Shown: positions 1 to 9,205, counted from the stretch's first letter. The stretch: 64,000 bases of DNA from Proteobacteria bacterium UBA7415 (GCA_002470515.1 DKML01000010.1:62001-126000), one strand, 5' to 3'. Notes: generated by a model from the letters alone, not told the origin. Made by a program: numbers and translations.

Positions 1-497
1 CAATAATAAACGCGGTAACTGTAACCAAACTTACAGTGAATGGGGGAGGCGTTGCGGGTACAAACGCTGCGAAGATACCGGCTATTACAATCGCTGTTTT
101 AGGGTTGCTTGTCTGTACGATTAAACCCTGCATAAAGCTGCGCCAAGGACCGCCCTCCATGCCTGTGACCGGATTTTCCTGAATACCCTCGCTGTCGGTT
201 AGAGATTGGGTAGCCCCTCGCCAGATCTTGCTCGCGATCCACAATAGGTAAACTCCACCTACAATCTTTAGCACCAAATATACCTTTGGCATTTGTTCCA
301 AAAGAGCAACCACGCCGAAACCAGCAAGGATGGCAAATAGTGCTACTCCCAAGGCCGTTCCAACAGCGGTTGCTAAACCATCAGCTCTAGAGCGAGAGAG
401 TGCGTTTTGTGCAACGACAAAAAAACTAGGACCAGGACTCATAGCGCCAGCGGCTAAGACTCCGGCAATTGCTAAGAGGAAAGAATATTCTTGCATA
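1..497 (-). CDS. LysE/RhtB-family amino-acid exporter (partial, C-terminus outside window)
   Basis: Reading leftwards from an ATG at 497 the frame stays open to the window edge, giving about 165 residues of an inner-membrane exporter. The N-terminus is hydrophobic and carries the family signature MSPGPSFF around residues 19-26. Later come a GG-x-YLLW helix and the conserved NPKTA motif around residue 140, followed by another hydrophobic segment at the edge. Family members export amino acids or homoserine lactone-like compounds by proton antiport; the substrate cannot be told from sequence. The usual length is about 205 residues, so roughly the last 40 are missing. It is transcribed away from the thiamine operon, with which it shares a roughly 190-base upstream region before the riboswitch. 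Family assignment is firm and specificity is unknown. Confidence 0.85.
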
Positions 498-682
498 GTG
501 ATTTATAGAGAGATAGTGGCGCCTGCATATTAGCGGGGGATTATCTCACTCCGTTCGAGTCAATAGCTAGCGCGGAGCCTAATTTACTTAAGCTAGAAGA
601 GTCTCGGCGAAATCTAGTCTTCATAAAAACTTTCCAGTACGTCGGTTCGACATGCTTGTGTTAAACTCAGCTCAGATTAAAA

Positions 683-818
683 ACCCAGGGGGCGGCTCCT
701 CTATTATGGGATTTCTGTTTACGCATGTATTCAGAATACCAAACAATAAGAGCCTGAGATTAGCGTAATGCTTAGACCCCACGAACCTGATCCGGTTAGC
801 ACCGGCGTAGGGATGGGA
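683..818 (+). promoter_or_regulatory. TPP riboswitch (THI element)
   Basis: The conserved THI-box elements appear in order: a GGGGGCGGCTCC-like P3 start near 687, a variable arm, GCCTGAGAT at 753-761, ACCCCACGAACCTGATC near 775-792, and CACCGGCGTAGGGA near 800-813. It binds thiamine pyrophosphate, and in proteobacteria usually represses translation or transcription of thiamine genes when TPP is plentiful. It lies 76 bases before the GTG start of a TonB-dependent receptor. The interval between contains two copies of GAGCTC (823-828 and 842-847) that could pair as part of the expression platform. The rest of the gap from 498 to 682 shows no other convincing element. Aptamer identity is seen directly; the switching mechanism is inference. 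Confidence 0.95.
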
Positions 819-893
819 GTTCTGAGCTCATATCACCTAGAGAGCTCACCCACCTCCGCAGCACCGGGTCTCAATTAGAAAAGAGATCAACAC

Positions 894-3056
894 GTGAAAC
901 CAATTAAAACCCAATTGTTGAATAAGCCAGTTCGCTTAGTAGTGCCAGTGCTAATTAGCGCATGCATATTGCTAAGCAGCAACAGCTTTGCCGCACCGCT
1001 TGAAGAAGTGGTTGTTACCGCCGAATTAATTGAGACCAACGTCTTAAAGTTGCCTAATAGCGTTACTGTTATTGACTCTCTAGCTATCGAGCAACGAGCC
1101 GCTCGCCAACTTGAAGACCTATTAAACCTAGCGCCGAATGTGAATTATGCGAGCGGAGCATCTCGGGGACGTTTTATCCAGATTCGCGGCATTGGAGAAC
1201 GTAGCGAGTTCCAAGAGCCATTGATCAATTCAGTTGGCGTAGTGCTCGATGGTATTGATTTAACGGGTGTCTCCTTGGGAGCTAGTAGCTTAGATCTGAA
1301 GCAGATGGAAGTATTGCGTGGGCCTCAAGGAACGCTCTATGGCGCCAACGCCTTGGCTGGGTTAATTAATCTTGTCTCGAATGCTCCCACCCAAGAATTT
1401 GAAGCAAAGGTCGACTTTGCTATTGAAGACTATAACGGCTTAGAGTTTGGCGGAGTACTGAGTGGTCCACTTAATGATTCAACTGGATATCGACTGGCCG
1501 TAAAGCGATTTGAGAGCGACGGTTTTACAGACAATGTGTTTTTAGGCAGACAAGACACTAACAATATTAGTGAAACCAGCGCGCGGTTAAAGCTCGTATC
1601 GCAAGTGAGCGAAAAGCTTAATGTTGATACGACGCTTTTTTTAGCCGACATCAATAACGGCTACGACGCCTTCAGCCTAGACAATACACGCCAAACCTAC
1701 TCTGATCGCCCTGGGCGCGATACTCAGGAGACTGTAGGGGCATCAATTGTTGCTCGCTATCTATTGAGCAATACCGATTCTATTGAAGCCATCGTTAGTT
1801 ACGCCGACACCGATATGGCCTATAGCTTTGATGAGGATTGGAGTCACCCCGGTATTTGCGACGGCACAGCATGCGATTCGGCCCTATTTGGTTTTGATTG
1901 GTTTTATATATCTGAAGACTCATACGAAAGACAAAACACTAACACTACCGTTGATCTACGCTGGCTGCACGCCGCCGAGAAGTTCGACTGGGTAGGGGGC
2001 ATTTATTATAGAGACCAAAGCATTGATCTTCTTCGCCAATACACATTTAACGAGGGAGATTTTAGCAGCCGCTTAGACACCCAGAATCTGGCAGCATATG
2101 GGCAATTCAATTTTTCGCTGAACGACACATTAACTCTCGTTACAGGGCTTAGAGTAGAAAAACGTGACAACGATTACTTAGACACCTCAGGACAAACGGC
2201 GCAACCTGACGAAAATTTGTGGGGTGGTCGAATAGCTCTTGAATATAAGCCTAACGAACGAGATTTTCTTTACGCCTTGCTTTCGCGTGGATACAAGCCA
2301 GGAGGCTTTAATCTTGATGAGTCGATTGACCCAAATCTCAGAGAGTTCGACACCGAAACCATGCTCAATTACGAATTAGGTTATAAGTCCTCTCTATTAG
2401 ATAACCGCCTGCGCATACAATTTTCTTTGTTCTATCAAGACCGTGACGCGATTCAAAGCAAACAGTCCGTTGTTAGCTCAATCGCAACGGGGCAGGTCGG
2501 TGGCGCATGCCCATGTAGCTTTACTGATTTTACCGACAATGCGAGTAGCGGGCGCAATCGTGGGGGAGAACTAGAATTAGATCTGTCGGTGAGTGATTCT
2601 CTGCGACTGTCGGCCACATTTGGTATTCTCGACACAAGCTTTGATGACTTTTTGAGCTTTGAACACGTACAAGCCGATCGTGATGCAGGCATTCCGTTTA
2701 ATTTGAACGGCCGCGAACAAGCGCATGCGCCGAGCTATCAATTTGTATTAAGTGCCAACTGGCAGATGACCGAACGACTCAGCCTGTTTAGCTCGGTAGA
2801 AGGTAAAGACGAATTCTATTTTTCGGACCGACACGAAGAACGCTCCGATGCCTACGAGTTGATTAACATGGAACTGCGTTACACGCGGGACCAATGGTCG
2901 CTAGCATTGTATGCAAAAAACTTGAGCGATGAGTTGGTAAAGACTCGTGGCTTTGGTAGCTTTGGCAATGATCCACGTAAGTTCTATGAAACAGAACCGT
3001 ATAATCAATTTGCCGCTCCTCGAGTAATTGGTGTTCGTGGTAATTATTCGTTTTAA
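894..3056 (+). CDS. TonB-dependent outer-membrane receptor, probably for thiamine
   Basis: A 720-residue outer-membrane receptor starting at GTG 894, with AAGAGA upstream as a possible ribosome site. A signal peptide covers about residues 1-33 and ends SFA. A TonB-box-like EEVVVTA follows at 37-43, then a plug domain (about 50-165) with the typical LEDLLNLAPNV and EVLRGPQGTLYGANALAG motifs. The remainder is a beta-barrel ending in aromatic Phe. Such receptors import scarce nutrients using energy from TonB-ExbBD. The TPP riboswitch directly upstream and the thiamine salvage genes directly downstream make thiamine or a phosphorylated thiamine the likely ligand. No TonB or ExbBD genes are in the window. 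The family is certain; the ligand is inferred from context. Confidence 0.92.
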   Translation: MKPIKTQLLNKPVRLVVPVLISACILLSSNSFAAPLEEVVVTAELIETNVLKLPNSVTVIDSLAIEQRAARQLEDLLNLAPNVNYASGASRGRFIQIRGIGERSEFQEPLINSVGVVLDGIDLTGVSLGASSLDLKQMEVLRGPQGTLYGANALAGLINLVSNAPTQEFEAKVDFAIEDYNGLEFGGVLSGPLNDSTGYRLAVKRFESDGFTDNVFLGRQDTNNISETSARLKLVSQVSEKLNVDTTLFLADINNGYDAFSLDNTRQTYSDRPGRDTQETVGASIVARYLLSNTDSIEAIVSYADTDMAYSFDEDWSHPGICDGTACDSALFGFDWFYISEDSYERQNTNTTVDLRWLHAAEKFDWVGGIYYRDQSIDLLRQYTFNEGDFSSRLDTQNLAAYGQFNFSLNDTLTLVTGLRVEKRDNDYLDTSGQTAQPDENLWGGRIALEYKPNERDFLYALLSRGYKPGGFNLDESIDPNLREFDTETMLNYELGYKSSLLDNRLRIQFSLFYQDRDAIQSKQSVVSSIATGQVGGACPCSFTDFTDNASSGRNRGGELELDLSVSDSLRLSATFGILDTSFDDFLSFEHVQADRDAGIPFNLNGREQAHAPSYQFVLSANWQMTERLSLFSSVEGKDEFYFSDRHEERSDAYELINMELRYTRDQWSLALYAKNLSDELVKTRGFGSFGNDPRKFYETEPYNQFAAPRVIGVRGNYSF

Positions 3057-3083
3057 TGTAGGAAAGCTAATAGGAACATAACA

Positions 3084-3350
3084 ATGAAACTATCTGTTGA
3101 GATCAGCATGTACCCCTTGCAAGAGGCATACAAAGAAAAAATTAAGGCGTTTTTGGACGACATTAATCAACAAGCGCAAGACGTCGAAATTAAAAGCTCT
3201 AACATGAGTACTCGATTATTTGGCGAATACAAGGCAGTTACTGAGTTGCTCAATGCAGCAATGCTTGAGTCTATGCAGACCTACGGTAAGATCGTGTTTG
3301 TCGCTAAGTATTTAGAAGGCGATGCTCGCGAGCTAAAGGGCTACGAGTAA
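3084..3350 (+). CDS. YkoF/MTH1187-like thiamine-binding domain protein
   Basis: A compact 88-residue protein resembling the single-domain YkoF/DUF77 fold. It has an initial beta-strand (KLSVEISMYPL), a long helix around residues 14-30, a strand with SSNMSTRLFGEY near 38-48, and a final strand KIVFVAKYLEG. YkoF in Bacillus binds thiamine and its HMP moiety and is linked to a thiamine-precursor transporter. Here the gene sits 27 bases after the TonB receptor and 6 bases before the PnuT-like permease, so it is almost certainly in the same TPP-controlled transcript. No signal peptide is seen, so a cytosolic binding or sensing role is likely. The exact role is inference. Confidence 0.75.
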   Translation: MKLSVEISMYPLQEAYKEKIKAFLDDINQQAQDVEIKSSNMSTRLFGEYKAVTELLNAAMLESMQTYGKIVFVAKYLEGDARELKGYE

Positions 3351-3356
3351 GACAGA

Positions 3357-3953
3357 ATGTTTGACATTTTCGCTACAGTCTCGGCCCTTGAATGGGTAGC
3401 CGTAGTTGCTGGATTACTCTATGTGATCTTAGCGGCCCGCTCGAATATTTGGTGTTGGCCAGCCGCGTTTATCGGCACTGGCGCTTCGGTTGTTTTATTG
3501 TGGAACGTAAGTCTATTGATGGATTCGGCGCTCAATGGGTTTTACTTGGTAATGGCCGTGTACGGATTTTGGCAATGGCGATACGGGGGCGAACAGGGAT
3601 CACCTCTAAAAATTGGAAGCTGGCCGGTCAGTCAACATCTCGTCGCGTGCTGCATAATTATTGTACTGTCGCTTAGCCTAGGCTTTTGGTTAGATAATTC
3701 AACATCGGCCGCTTGGCCCTATGTTGATTCGGCGACTACCGTCAGCGCGGTTATTGCCACTTTTATGGTCGCCAAAAAGATTCTTGAAAATTGGCTTTAC
3801 TGGATCGCAATTGATGTTGTATCAGTTTGGATCTACTGGGAACGCGAATTGTATATGTACGCGGTGCTGTTTGTTCTTTATTCAGTTATCGCTGTATTTG
3901 GCTTTATGATTTGGCAACGCCAACAAGCCCAAGAGCAATTTGCAATACGCTAA
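3357..3953 (+). CDS. pnuT: PnuC-family permease, probable thiamine transporter PnuT
   Basis: A 198-residue inner-membrane protein with about seven hydrophobic segments. It shows the PnuC-family pattern of tryptophan-rich turns: WCWPAAFIG near residue 32, YGFWQWRYGG near 69, and DVVSVWIYWERELYMYA near 153. PnuC proteins take up nicotinamide riboside by facilitated diffusion. The PnuT subgroup takes up thiamine and depends on a downstream kinase to trap it. The TPP riboswitch at the head of the operon and a thiamine-kinase-like gene immediately after support PnuT rather than PnuC. It starts 6 bases after the YkoF-like gene. Confidence 0.85.
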   Translation: MFDIFATVSALEWVAVVAGLLYVILAARSNIWCWPAAFIGTGASVVLLWNVSLLMDSALNGFYLVMAVYGFWQWRYGGEQGSPLKIGSWPVSQHLVACCIIIVLSLSLGFWLDNSTSAAWPYVDSATTVSAVIATFMVAKKILENWLYWIAIDVVSVWIYWERELYMYAVLFVLYSVIAVFGFMIWQRQQAQEQFAIR

Positions 3954-3967
3954 TTAGATAAGCATTG

Positions 3968-4873
3968 ATGCATACGCACACTCCACCTGTTTTTATTGAA
4001 GCATTAAAAGTGGCGCGTGCCGATGGCTTCATTGCGACCAACGTCAAGCTAGTACGGGTCTTCGAAAACGGCTTAAGCCACAACACGGCACTGTTTTATT
4101 CAACCGAGAAAGAATTTGTATTGAAGTCGTTTAAAGGGCGAGATCAACTTAGTCGACAGGCTATTCAAGCTCAAGTGATCACGAGTCGCTATGAGCTTTC
4201 GCCTAAAGTGTTTTATAGCAATATCGAAAAAGGAATCCTCGTTTGCGAATTTATAAATATTCCTGCTCTTGGACAAGTGCCGAACACCGAACGTTCAAAT
4301 TCGCAATTGTTGCGCGTCGCCGATTCGCTGAGCACTTTGCACAATCTAGAGGTTAGCGCCGATATAGAGGCGCTCGGTCATTTTGACATTGTCGGATTTT
4401 GCTCGCTCTATGTGGATACTGCGAGTGATGCAATTAAGCGTCAACACGAGTTACTTCTGCCCAGCATAATTGAGTTTCAAAAAAGCACAACACGCGTTTT
4501 TTGTCACAACGATTTAGTGGCCGACAATATTTTTTGCCTTGAGAAAGCCCTCTCCAAAAACGCATCTCCGGAAACTGACAGTACGATATTTATAGACTGG
4601 GAGTACGCACAGCTCAACGACCCTTGGTTTGATCTTGCGGCGGTCGTTTTTTACCTGGGTCTTAACCAAAACTCAACTGAGCTTTTTCTTAACCAGTATT
4701 TCCTAAAGAACCCTGATACGAAACATAACCACCCGCAAAGGCTTTTAGAAGCGACTACCGTATTATTGTGGGGCGACGTACTTTGGCACCTGCATAACTT
4801 TGGAAACGACTATCAGCCAAAGCTTTCACATAAAATCGAGTGGCTCATTCAACATGCTTCTGGGTTAAATTAA
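3968..4873 (+). CDS. Choline/thiamine kinase-like phosphotransferase, probable thiamine kinase
   Basis: A 301-residue kinase of the choline/aminoglycoside phosphotransferase fold, using the ATG at 3968 (a TTG three bases upstream is also in frame). The catalytic loop FCHNDLVADN lies near residues 178-187 and the metal-binding IDWEYAQLNDPWFD near 209-222, both intact. An N-terminal nucleotide-binding lobe includes FVLKSFKG with the likely ATP-contacting lysine. In this context it probably phosphorylates imported thiamine to thiamine monophosphate, like E. coli ThiK, trapping it in the cell. It begins 14 bases after the permease and closes the thiamine operon. A choline or ethanolamine kinase is the alternative by sequence alone. 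Confidence 0.8.
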   Translation: MHTHTPPVFIEALKVARADGFIATNVKLVRVFENGLSHNTALFYSTEKEFVLKSFKGRDQLSRQAIQAQVITSRYELSPKVFYSNIEKGILVCEFINIPALGQVPNTERSNSQLLRVADSLSTLHNLEVSADIEALGHFDIVGFCSLYVDTASDAIKRQHELLLPSIIEFQKSTTRVFCHNDLVADNIFCLEKALSKNASPETDSTIFIDWEYAQLNDPWFDLAAVVFYLGLNQNSTELFLNQYFLKNPDTKHNHPQRLLEATTVLLWGDVLWHLHNFGNDYQPKLSHKIEWLIQHASGLN

Positions 4874-4924
4874 GTTAGTTTGATTTGAGTTAAAGAAAAC
4901 ACTCTTCATCGTTGGGGTTAAACA

Positions 4925-5719
4925 CTAATTCGTGCGTAACGCGTAACGCAAAGCAGTCTGAATAATGGCCGACCAGCGTTCAATACCCGCTTGGTCGCTC
5001 AGCAAATCTTGTCTTACTTCAAAGATAGCCGCAGGTAGCTTATGGACATCTGTGTAATGTTCGGTTGTGTGGGCACGAATCGCTTCGACGGAATAAGGCT
5101 CGTTATAGCCAACCACATCCTTGATTTCATGGTTCTGAAAATGCTCAATCAAGGCACTGATAAATGGAGACTCTTGTTTCCACATAAGGCTGAATTCCCA
5201 TGGACGTTTCTCGCCATGAAACACAGGTGTAAAACTATGAATACCGATAATGGGCAATTGCGTGTGCTTTTCTGTTAAACGAAGGACCTGTGACTCGACC
5301 GCGGCATGAAACGGTTTATAGATAGAGTCACTTCGGATCTGGCGCTCTTGATGACCAATATTAGTATTGCCCGGCACTTTATAATGTTCACTCACAGTGG
5401 GTATGATCGACTCAACTTCTAACGGGCGATTGCAATCGATCAGGAGGCGCGAGTAATTGCAGGATACCGTTGTACACATTAGTTCTTTGCTGAGATGGTC
5501 CAACAAATCACGAGCACCTAAGTCCCAACCTATGTGCGTCTGAGTTTCTGTCTCGCTAAGACCCAAATGCATATAAGCGGGTGGAATGTAGTTGCTGGCG
5601 TGCTCGCACACCAACACACAGGGATACTCCGCCGCCTCGTTTTGAACCTCAAAGGCGGGCACAGCAAATATCTCTTTGGCAATGGTCGCTGAGTCGTAGT
5701 GGTTTTTAATGACGTTCAA
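4925..5719 (-). CDS. N-formylglutamate amidohydrolase family protein
   Basis: A 264-residue cytosolic hydrolase of the N-formylglutamate amidohydrolase family. Supporting motifs are VLVCEHASNYIP (residues about 36-47), GWDLGARDL near 63, CNRPL near 96, and the metal-site-like IGIHSFTPV near 158 followed by HGEKRPW. The founding enzymes hydrolyse N-formyl-L-glutamate at the end of one histidine-degradation route, but many family members occur outside hut clusters and their substrate is unknown. No hut genes are in the window, so the histidine role is not supported here. It lies 29 bases downstream of the amidohydrolase gene on the same strand and may be co-transcribed with it. Confidence 0.82.
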   Translation of the reverse strand: MNVIKNHYDSATIAKEIFAVPAFEVQNEAAEYPCVLVCEHASNYIPPAYMHLGLSETETQTHIGWDLGARDLLDHLSKELMCTTVSCNYSRLLIDCNRPLEVESIIPTVSEHYKVPGNTNIGHQERQIRSDSIYKPFHAAVESQVLRLTEKHTQLPIIGIHSFTPVFHGEKRPWEFSLMWKQESPFISALIEHFQNHEIKDVVGYNEPYSVEAIRAHTTEHYTDVHKLPAAIFEVRQDLLSDQAGIERWSAIIQTALRYALRTN

Positions 5720-5748
5720 GTGCGGGCTCTATTGCTCTTTAATAGGTT

Positions 5749-7041
5749 CTAAAGCTCAACAACCTTGCCGCCTTTCATTACGAACGTCACATTTTCAAGC
5801 TCTCGAATGTTGCTTATTGGGTCACCATCTACGGCAATGATATCAGCGTGTTTTGAGACTGCAATTGAGCCTAAGGAATCACTCGCACCAAGCAAGTCTG
5901 CTGCATTTACCGTTGCGGCCTTAATTGCTTCCATAGCAGGCATACCGGCTTCGACCATTAACGCAAACTCCTGAGCATTGTCGCCGTGAGCAGATACTCC
6001 AGTATCCGTACCAAAAGCTATTTTTACACCCGCTTTATAAGCCTTACCAAAACTAGCCTGAATTAATGGACCAATTGCAGCGGCTTTCGGCCTGACTATC
6101 TCGGGAAAGTAACCTTCAATTTTGGCTTTCTCTGCTACAAACTCACCGGCCATAATAGTAGGGACTAGATAAGTACCGTATTGCTTCATTAAACGATGCG
6201 TCTCGTCATCCATATAGGTGCCGTGCTCAATACTGCTAACGCCAGCACGAATCGCTCGCTTCATACCTTCCGCGCCATGCGCGTGTGCGGCTACTTTAAA
6301 ACCATAGTCTTTAGCGGCTGTGATTATGGCCACTAATTCAGCTTCGGTAAATTGTGGGTTTTGGCCGTTCTTAGCCGTACTTAAAACACCACCTGTGGCC
6401 GTAATCTTTATTAGATCGGCTCCATCTTTATAGCGTTGGCGTACCGCCTGCATGGCGTCTTCTGCACTATTGATTACGCCTTGCTTAGGACCAGGATTCC
6501 CCTGCAGTACCTTATTCGCACCATTAGTTGGATCGGCATGCCCCCCTGTAGTGGCGATAGATTTACCTGCTGTAAATATTCTCGGCCCTTGAAGCAGGCC
6601 AGAATCAATCGCGTTGCGCAGCGAAACAGAAACAGTACCGTCTCCTCGGTCACCCAAACTGCGTACGGTCGTAAAACCCTTGCGTAAAGTTATATCGGCG
6701 AAACCTACCGCCCTAAATGCAAAGTCGGCTGGATTAAGAACATAGGGTTCCATGTAAGACTTGGGATTGCTCTGATGCGTAAAGTGCACGTGCATATCGA
6801 TTAGACCCGGCAGACAAGTCTTGTCACTTAAGTCGATGACCTCAGCATCGCTAACAATACCGCTACCTATCTGTGCCACCTTGCCGCCTTCGATCAAGAC
6901 ATCAACTTGGCTCAGAACTCGACCAGCTTGAACATCAACTAATTTGCCGCAACGCAGAAGCGTTTTATCCGCAGCAAAAGCAGTACTATTAGCCAGAAAA
7001 ATAAGTAATACGAAGTGCAAAGCTGTGAAATATCGTTTCAT
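5749..7041 (-). CDS. Secreted amidohydrolase-superfamily metallo-hydrolase (Xaa-Pro dipeptidase-like)
   Basis: A 430-residue periplasmic enzyme with a clear signal peptide (residues 1-23, ending AFA-AD). It carries all the metal ligands of the amidohydrolase superfamily: HVH in [11 protein letters not shown] near residue 84, the carbamylated-lysine motif [10 protein letters not shown] near 209, AAHAHG near 252, EHGT near 273 and FGTDTG near 343. The C-terminal [10 protein letters not shown] strand is typical of imidazolonepropionase-like enzymes. Characterised relatives hydrolyse Xaa-Pro or Xaa-Arg/Lys dipeptides, and some hydrolyse N-acyl amino acids. The secreted location suggests nutrient scavenging. 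Substrate cannot be assigned. Confidence 0.85.
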   Translation of the reverse strand: MKRYFTALHFVLLIFLANSTAFAADKTLLRCGKLVDVQAGRVLSQVDVLIEGGKVAQIGSGIVSDAEVIDLSDKTCLPGLIDMHVHFTHQSNPKSYMEPYVLNPADFAFRAVGFADITLRKGFTTVRSLGDRGDGTVSVSLRNAIDSGLLQGPRIFTAGKSIATTGGHADPTNGANKVLQGNPGPKQGVINSAEDAMQAVRQRYKDGADLIKITATGGVLSTAKNGQNPQFTEAELVAIITAAKDYGFKVAAHAHGAEGMKRAIRAGVSSIEHGTYMDDETHRLMKQYGTYLVPTIMAGEFVAEKAKIEGYFPEIVRPKAAAIGPLIQASFGKAYKAGVKIAFGTDTGVSAHGDNAQEFALMVEAGMPAMEAIKAATVNAADLLGASDSLGSIAVSKHADIIAVDGDPISNIRELENVTFVMKGGKVVEL

Positions 7042-7433
7042 GATAATAGACTCCTCGTTGGTTCTAATTTTTGTTTAGATTCTTGAAGGTGAGAGTACTA
7101 TTTATTTGCACACAATTATAGATGCACTGTGATAGGTAATTGGCCACAATGAGCCAGGCGTATTACTTAACCGACCGCTCTAGAATGCGGTTGGATACAG
7201 GGAATACAAAGGCGCACAACATGAGTTGTGATTTGGTTGCCTGTGCACACTATTCTCGGCAATATTGGCAACCATTTCCGTAGAATCAGTAAAGATGTCT
7301 ATACCCATTCTTTTCATATTTAGTAACTACTCACACAAAGTTACTCTTGGAAGAACTCGATAGAATCGGTTTGTCTAACTAATTGTAGCGACTCCAGTTA
7401 TCATGTGGGTCAACCAACCTGATGGAGAAAATC
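7042..7433. other. Intergenic region, no gene seen
   Basis: About 390 bases between divergently transcribed genes. I see no convincing reading frame, hairpin terminator or known RNA motif. A GGAG box at 7424-7427 serves the small gene that follows. It presumably holds two divergent promoters, but no clear -35/-10 pair stood out. Confidence 0.4.
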
Positions 7434-7607
7434 ATGCCGCGCATGAGTTCAAAAGAAAAAGCTGAGTTTCGAAAGGCAATGGCCGACATTGGCTATTCAC
7501 GTATTCCAATTTACGCACCGACCAACGCTAAAGAATTGCGGGCCGAGATCTTAGAGGTCGCGCAAAAAATGGTTGATGATTATGAAGAAAAGAATAAGGG
7601 TAACTAG
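7434..7607 (+). CDS. Hypothetical small basic protein (57 aa)
   Basis: A 57-residue protein starting at ATG 7434, chosen because GGAG lies seven bases upstream; an in-frame ATG at 7422 has no such site. The sequence is charged and helical, with SSKEKAEFRKAMADIGYSR near the N-terminus and a Lys/Glu-rich C-terminal helix ending EEKNKGN. No cysteines, no membrane segment and no signal peptide. I do not recognise the family. Codon use and the ribosome site make it a plausible real gene. It precedes the secreted hydrolase gene by 48 bases. Confidence 0.55.
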   Translation: MPRMSSKEKAEFRKAMADIGYSRIPIYAPTNAKELRAEILEVAQKMVDDYEEKNKGN

Positions 7608-7655
7608 CTCTATAGTTTTATTCCAAACTTTAACGTTTAATCTCATACGCTCCGT

Positions 7656-8354
7656 ATGAAAATTATTACTTTCTTGTTTTTACTGCTTTTCTCAATGAGC
7701 ACGCATGCGTCTTGTGTGATCCTCCTGCATGGTTTAGCCAGGACTAGCGCATCAATGGAGGCTCTCGAAACAGCGCTTTTCGAAGAAGGTTTTATCGTCA
7801 TTAACGAAGGTTATCCTTCTCGAGAACACTCCATAGAAGAATTAGCAGCCCTTGCGGTAAAACCCGCTCTTGAGAAATGCCCTGAGGATGATAAGGTCAA
7901 TTTTGTTACACATTCGCTAGGTGGCATTTTAGTACGGCAATATCTAAGCACCTACCAGATTGAAAACCTAAACAGAGTCGTCATGCTCGGCCCACCCAAC
8001 AAAGGCAGTGAAGTAGTGGACACGCTTGGTGATGTTCCTGGATTTCATTTTCTGAACGGCGATGCGGGCTTACAACTCGGTACGGGCGAACTCAGTATTC
8101 CTAACTCTCTGGGCGAAGCTAATTTTGATTTAGGTATCATTGCTGGCACACGGAGTATCAACCTCATCCTGTCGTCTATTATTCCCAGTACCGACGATGG
8201 CAAGGTGTCCGTGGAAAACACCAAGCTCGAAGGCATGAACGGCCATATAGAAATGGCTGTAACGCACCCGTTTATGATGAAAAATGAACATGTTATCGCT
8301 CAGGTTATACGCTACCTAAATACCGGAAGTTTTGAACATGATGTCGATCAGTAG
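7656..8354 (+). CDS. Secreted alpha/beta-hydrolase (lipase-like)
   Basis: A 232-residue protein with a signal peptide (about residues 1-18, ending THA) followed directly by the oxyanion-hole motif VILLHGLART. The nucleophile elbow appears as THSLGGILVRQY, with Ser in the H-S-L-G-G context typical of bacterial lipases and esterases. A likely catalytic Asp lies in the STDDGKVSVE segment and His in GHIEM or THPFMM near the C-terminus. PGAP1/LipA-like secreted hydrolases of this size are common in marine gammaproteobacteria. Substrate is probably an ester lipid, by inference. Confidence 0.8.
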   Translation: MKIITFLFLLLFSMSTHASCVILLHGLARTSASMEALETALFEEGFIVINEGYPSREHSIEELAALAVKPALEKCPEDDKVNFVTHSLGGILVRQYLSTYQIENLNRVVMLGPPNKGSEVVDTLGDVPGFHFLNGDAGLQLGTGELSIPNSLGEANFDLGIIAGTRSINLILSSIIPSTDDGKVSVENTKLEGMNGHIEMAVTHPFMMKNEHVIAQVIRYLNTGSFEHDVDQ

Positions 8355-8498
8355 TTCCCCCGTGCGTGCAAATAACCTGACGCTTACTGGGGAAATGATT
8401 CGAAGATAAACAATCTATTGCTGGCTGCAGGGTTTCTATCGGTTAGCATCGGCGCAATACTTATTTAAATAGCTAGGTCTCCTGACCCATCATTATTT

Positions 8499-8621
8499 AT
8501 GATTCAGACAGCAAGGGTTACCATGCTGTTAATCAGCGCGTTGGTTCTTTTCGCTACCAAAGCAAAACGTCCAGGATGGTTAGGCCTGCTAGCTGTTGCA
8601 ATTCTCTGCTGGCTAGCGTAG
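8499..8621 (+). CDS. Possible 40-residue membrane peptide
   Basis: A 40-codon frame from ATG 8499 (an internal ATG at 8523 has AAGGG upstream). It encodes a short polar start and then two hydrophobic stretches separated by ATKAKRPGW, ending ILCWLA. It lies in an otherwise gene-poor stretch from 8355 to 8660, in which another short hydrophobic frame (8405-8466) ends in a stop. The two could be pieces of one decayed membrane-protein gene. No family recognised; low confidence that it is translated. Confidence 0.3.
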   Translation: MIQTARVTMLLISALVLFATKAKRPGWLGLLAVAILCWLA

Positions 8622-8660
8622 GTAGACGGCTAAAACTTACTCCATATTTATGTACAGGAG

Positions 8661-9205
8661 AGCGGTATCAAGATAAATAACTTCACAACGATAGATTCAT
8701 TGTACGGATCTTTTATAGTTAATCGTCATTGTGCCTTTCAAGCAGAGAGTTTGATTAAGACAGGCAAGCCAAACATACAGGAAGAGCTAGATAAGATTTT
8801 TGCGATAATAAGTACCTTACCCGCGAACAGTGTGAGTGTAGATGCTGGCGCTAATATAGGTCTAGTTGCCGTTTGTCTCGTTGGTTGATTTACGATGTTT
8901 TAGATGAGCAGGTTTATTGCTCCAATGTGAGATTGTGGGAAGGGAGTCTTGTGTGCAGAAAAGACGTTCTACCGCGCAAGAACGCCTATTCCGTCAATGA
9001 GAAGGGCGAAGACTCAGGCTTAGTCGCGTGGTTGTTCGAACAAGATCAACTCGCGGTAGCTGATTACCCTGAACTTTACGTGTATCACTTTAACGGTGCC
9101 AATACTTGGGATGCCAATCACTTTAAAAAAATTCTAGAGGTAAGCCAGAAACTTGAGCTAAAAGACAGTGCATTTATTAGAAAAAAAATGCACGCTACAC
9201 ATTAG
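8661..9205 (+). pseudogene. Chimeric remnant: FkbM methyltransferase N-terminus joined to a glycosyltransferase-like C-terminus
   Basis: Two overlapping broken frames. The first (to 8887) encodes the start of an FkbM-type SAM methyltransferase: DSLYGSFIVNRHCAFQAE, a helix with IQEELDKIFAII, and the SAM-binding VDAGANIGLVAV, and then stops. The second frame (8873-9205) lacks a start region of its own and reads as a glycosyltransferase-like C-terminal part: YDVLDEQVYCSNVRLWEG, KGEDSGLVAWLF, then YHFNGANTWDANHFKKIL. An internal deletion with its join near 8870 would explain both halves. The following intact gene is a PqqD-GT25 fusion, so this is probably the wreck of neighbouring surface-glycan or peptide-modification genes. 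Assignment of the second half is tentative. Confidence 0.6.

Noticed and set aside
330-533. Plus-strand open frame over the exporter gene
   Set aside because: It lies antisense to the LysE-family gene, whose frame is supported by family motifs; no independent evidence for coding.
8499-8621. Small hydrophobic peptide as a RiPP precursor for the PqqD-GT25 protein
   Set aside because: It is a membrane-type peptide without a leader/core pattern, more than 600 bases away and beyond a pseudogene.
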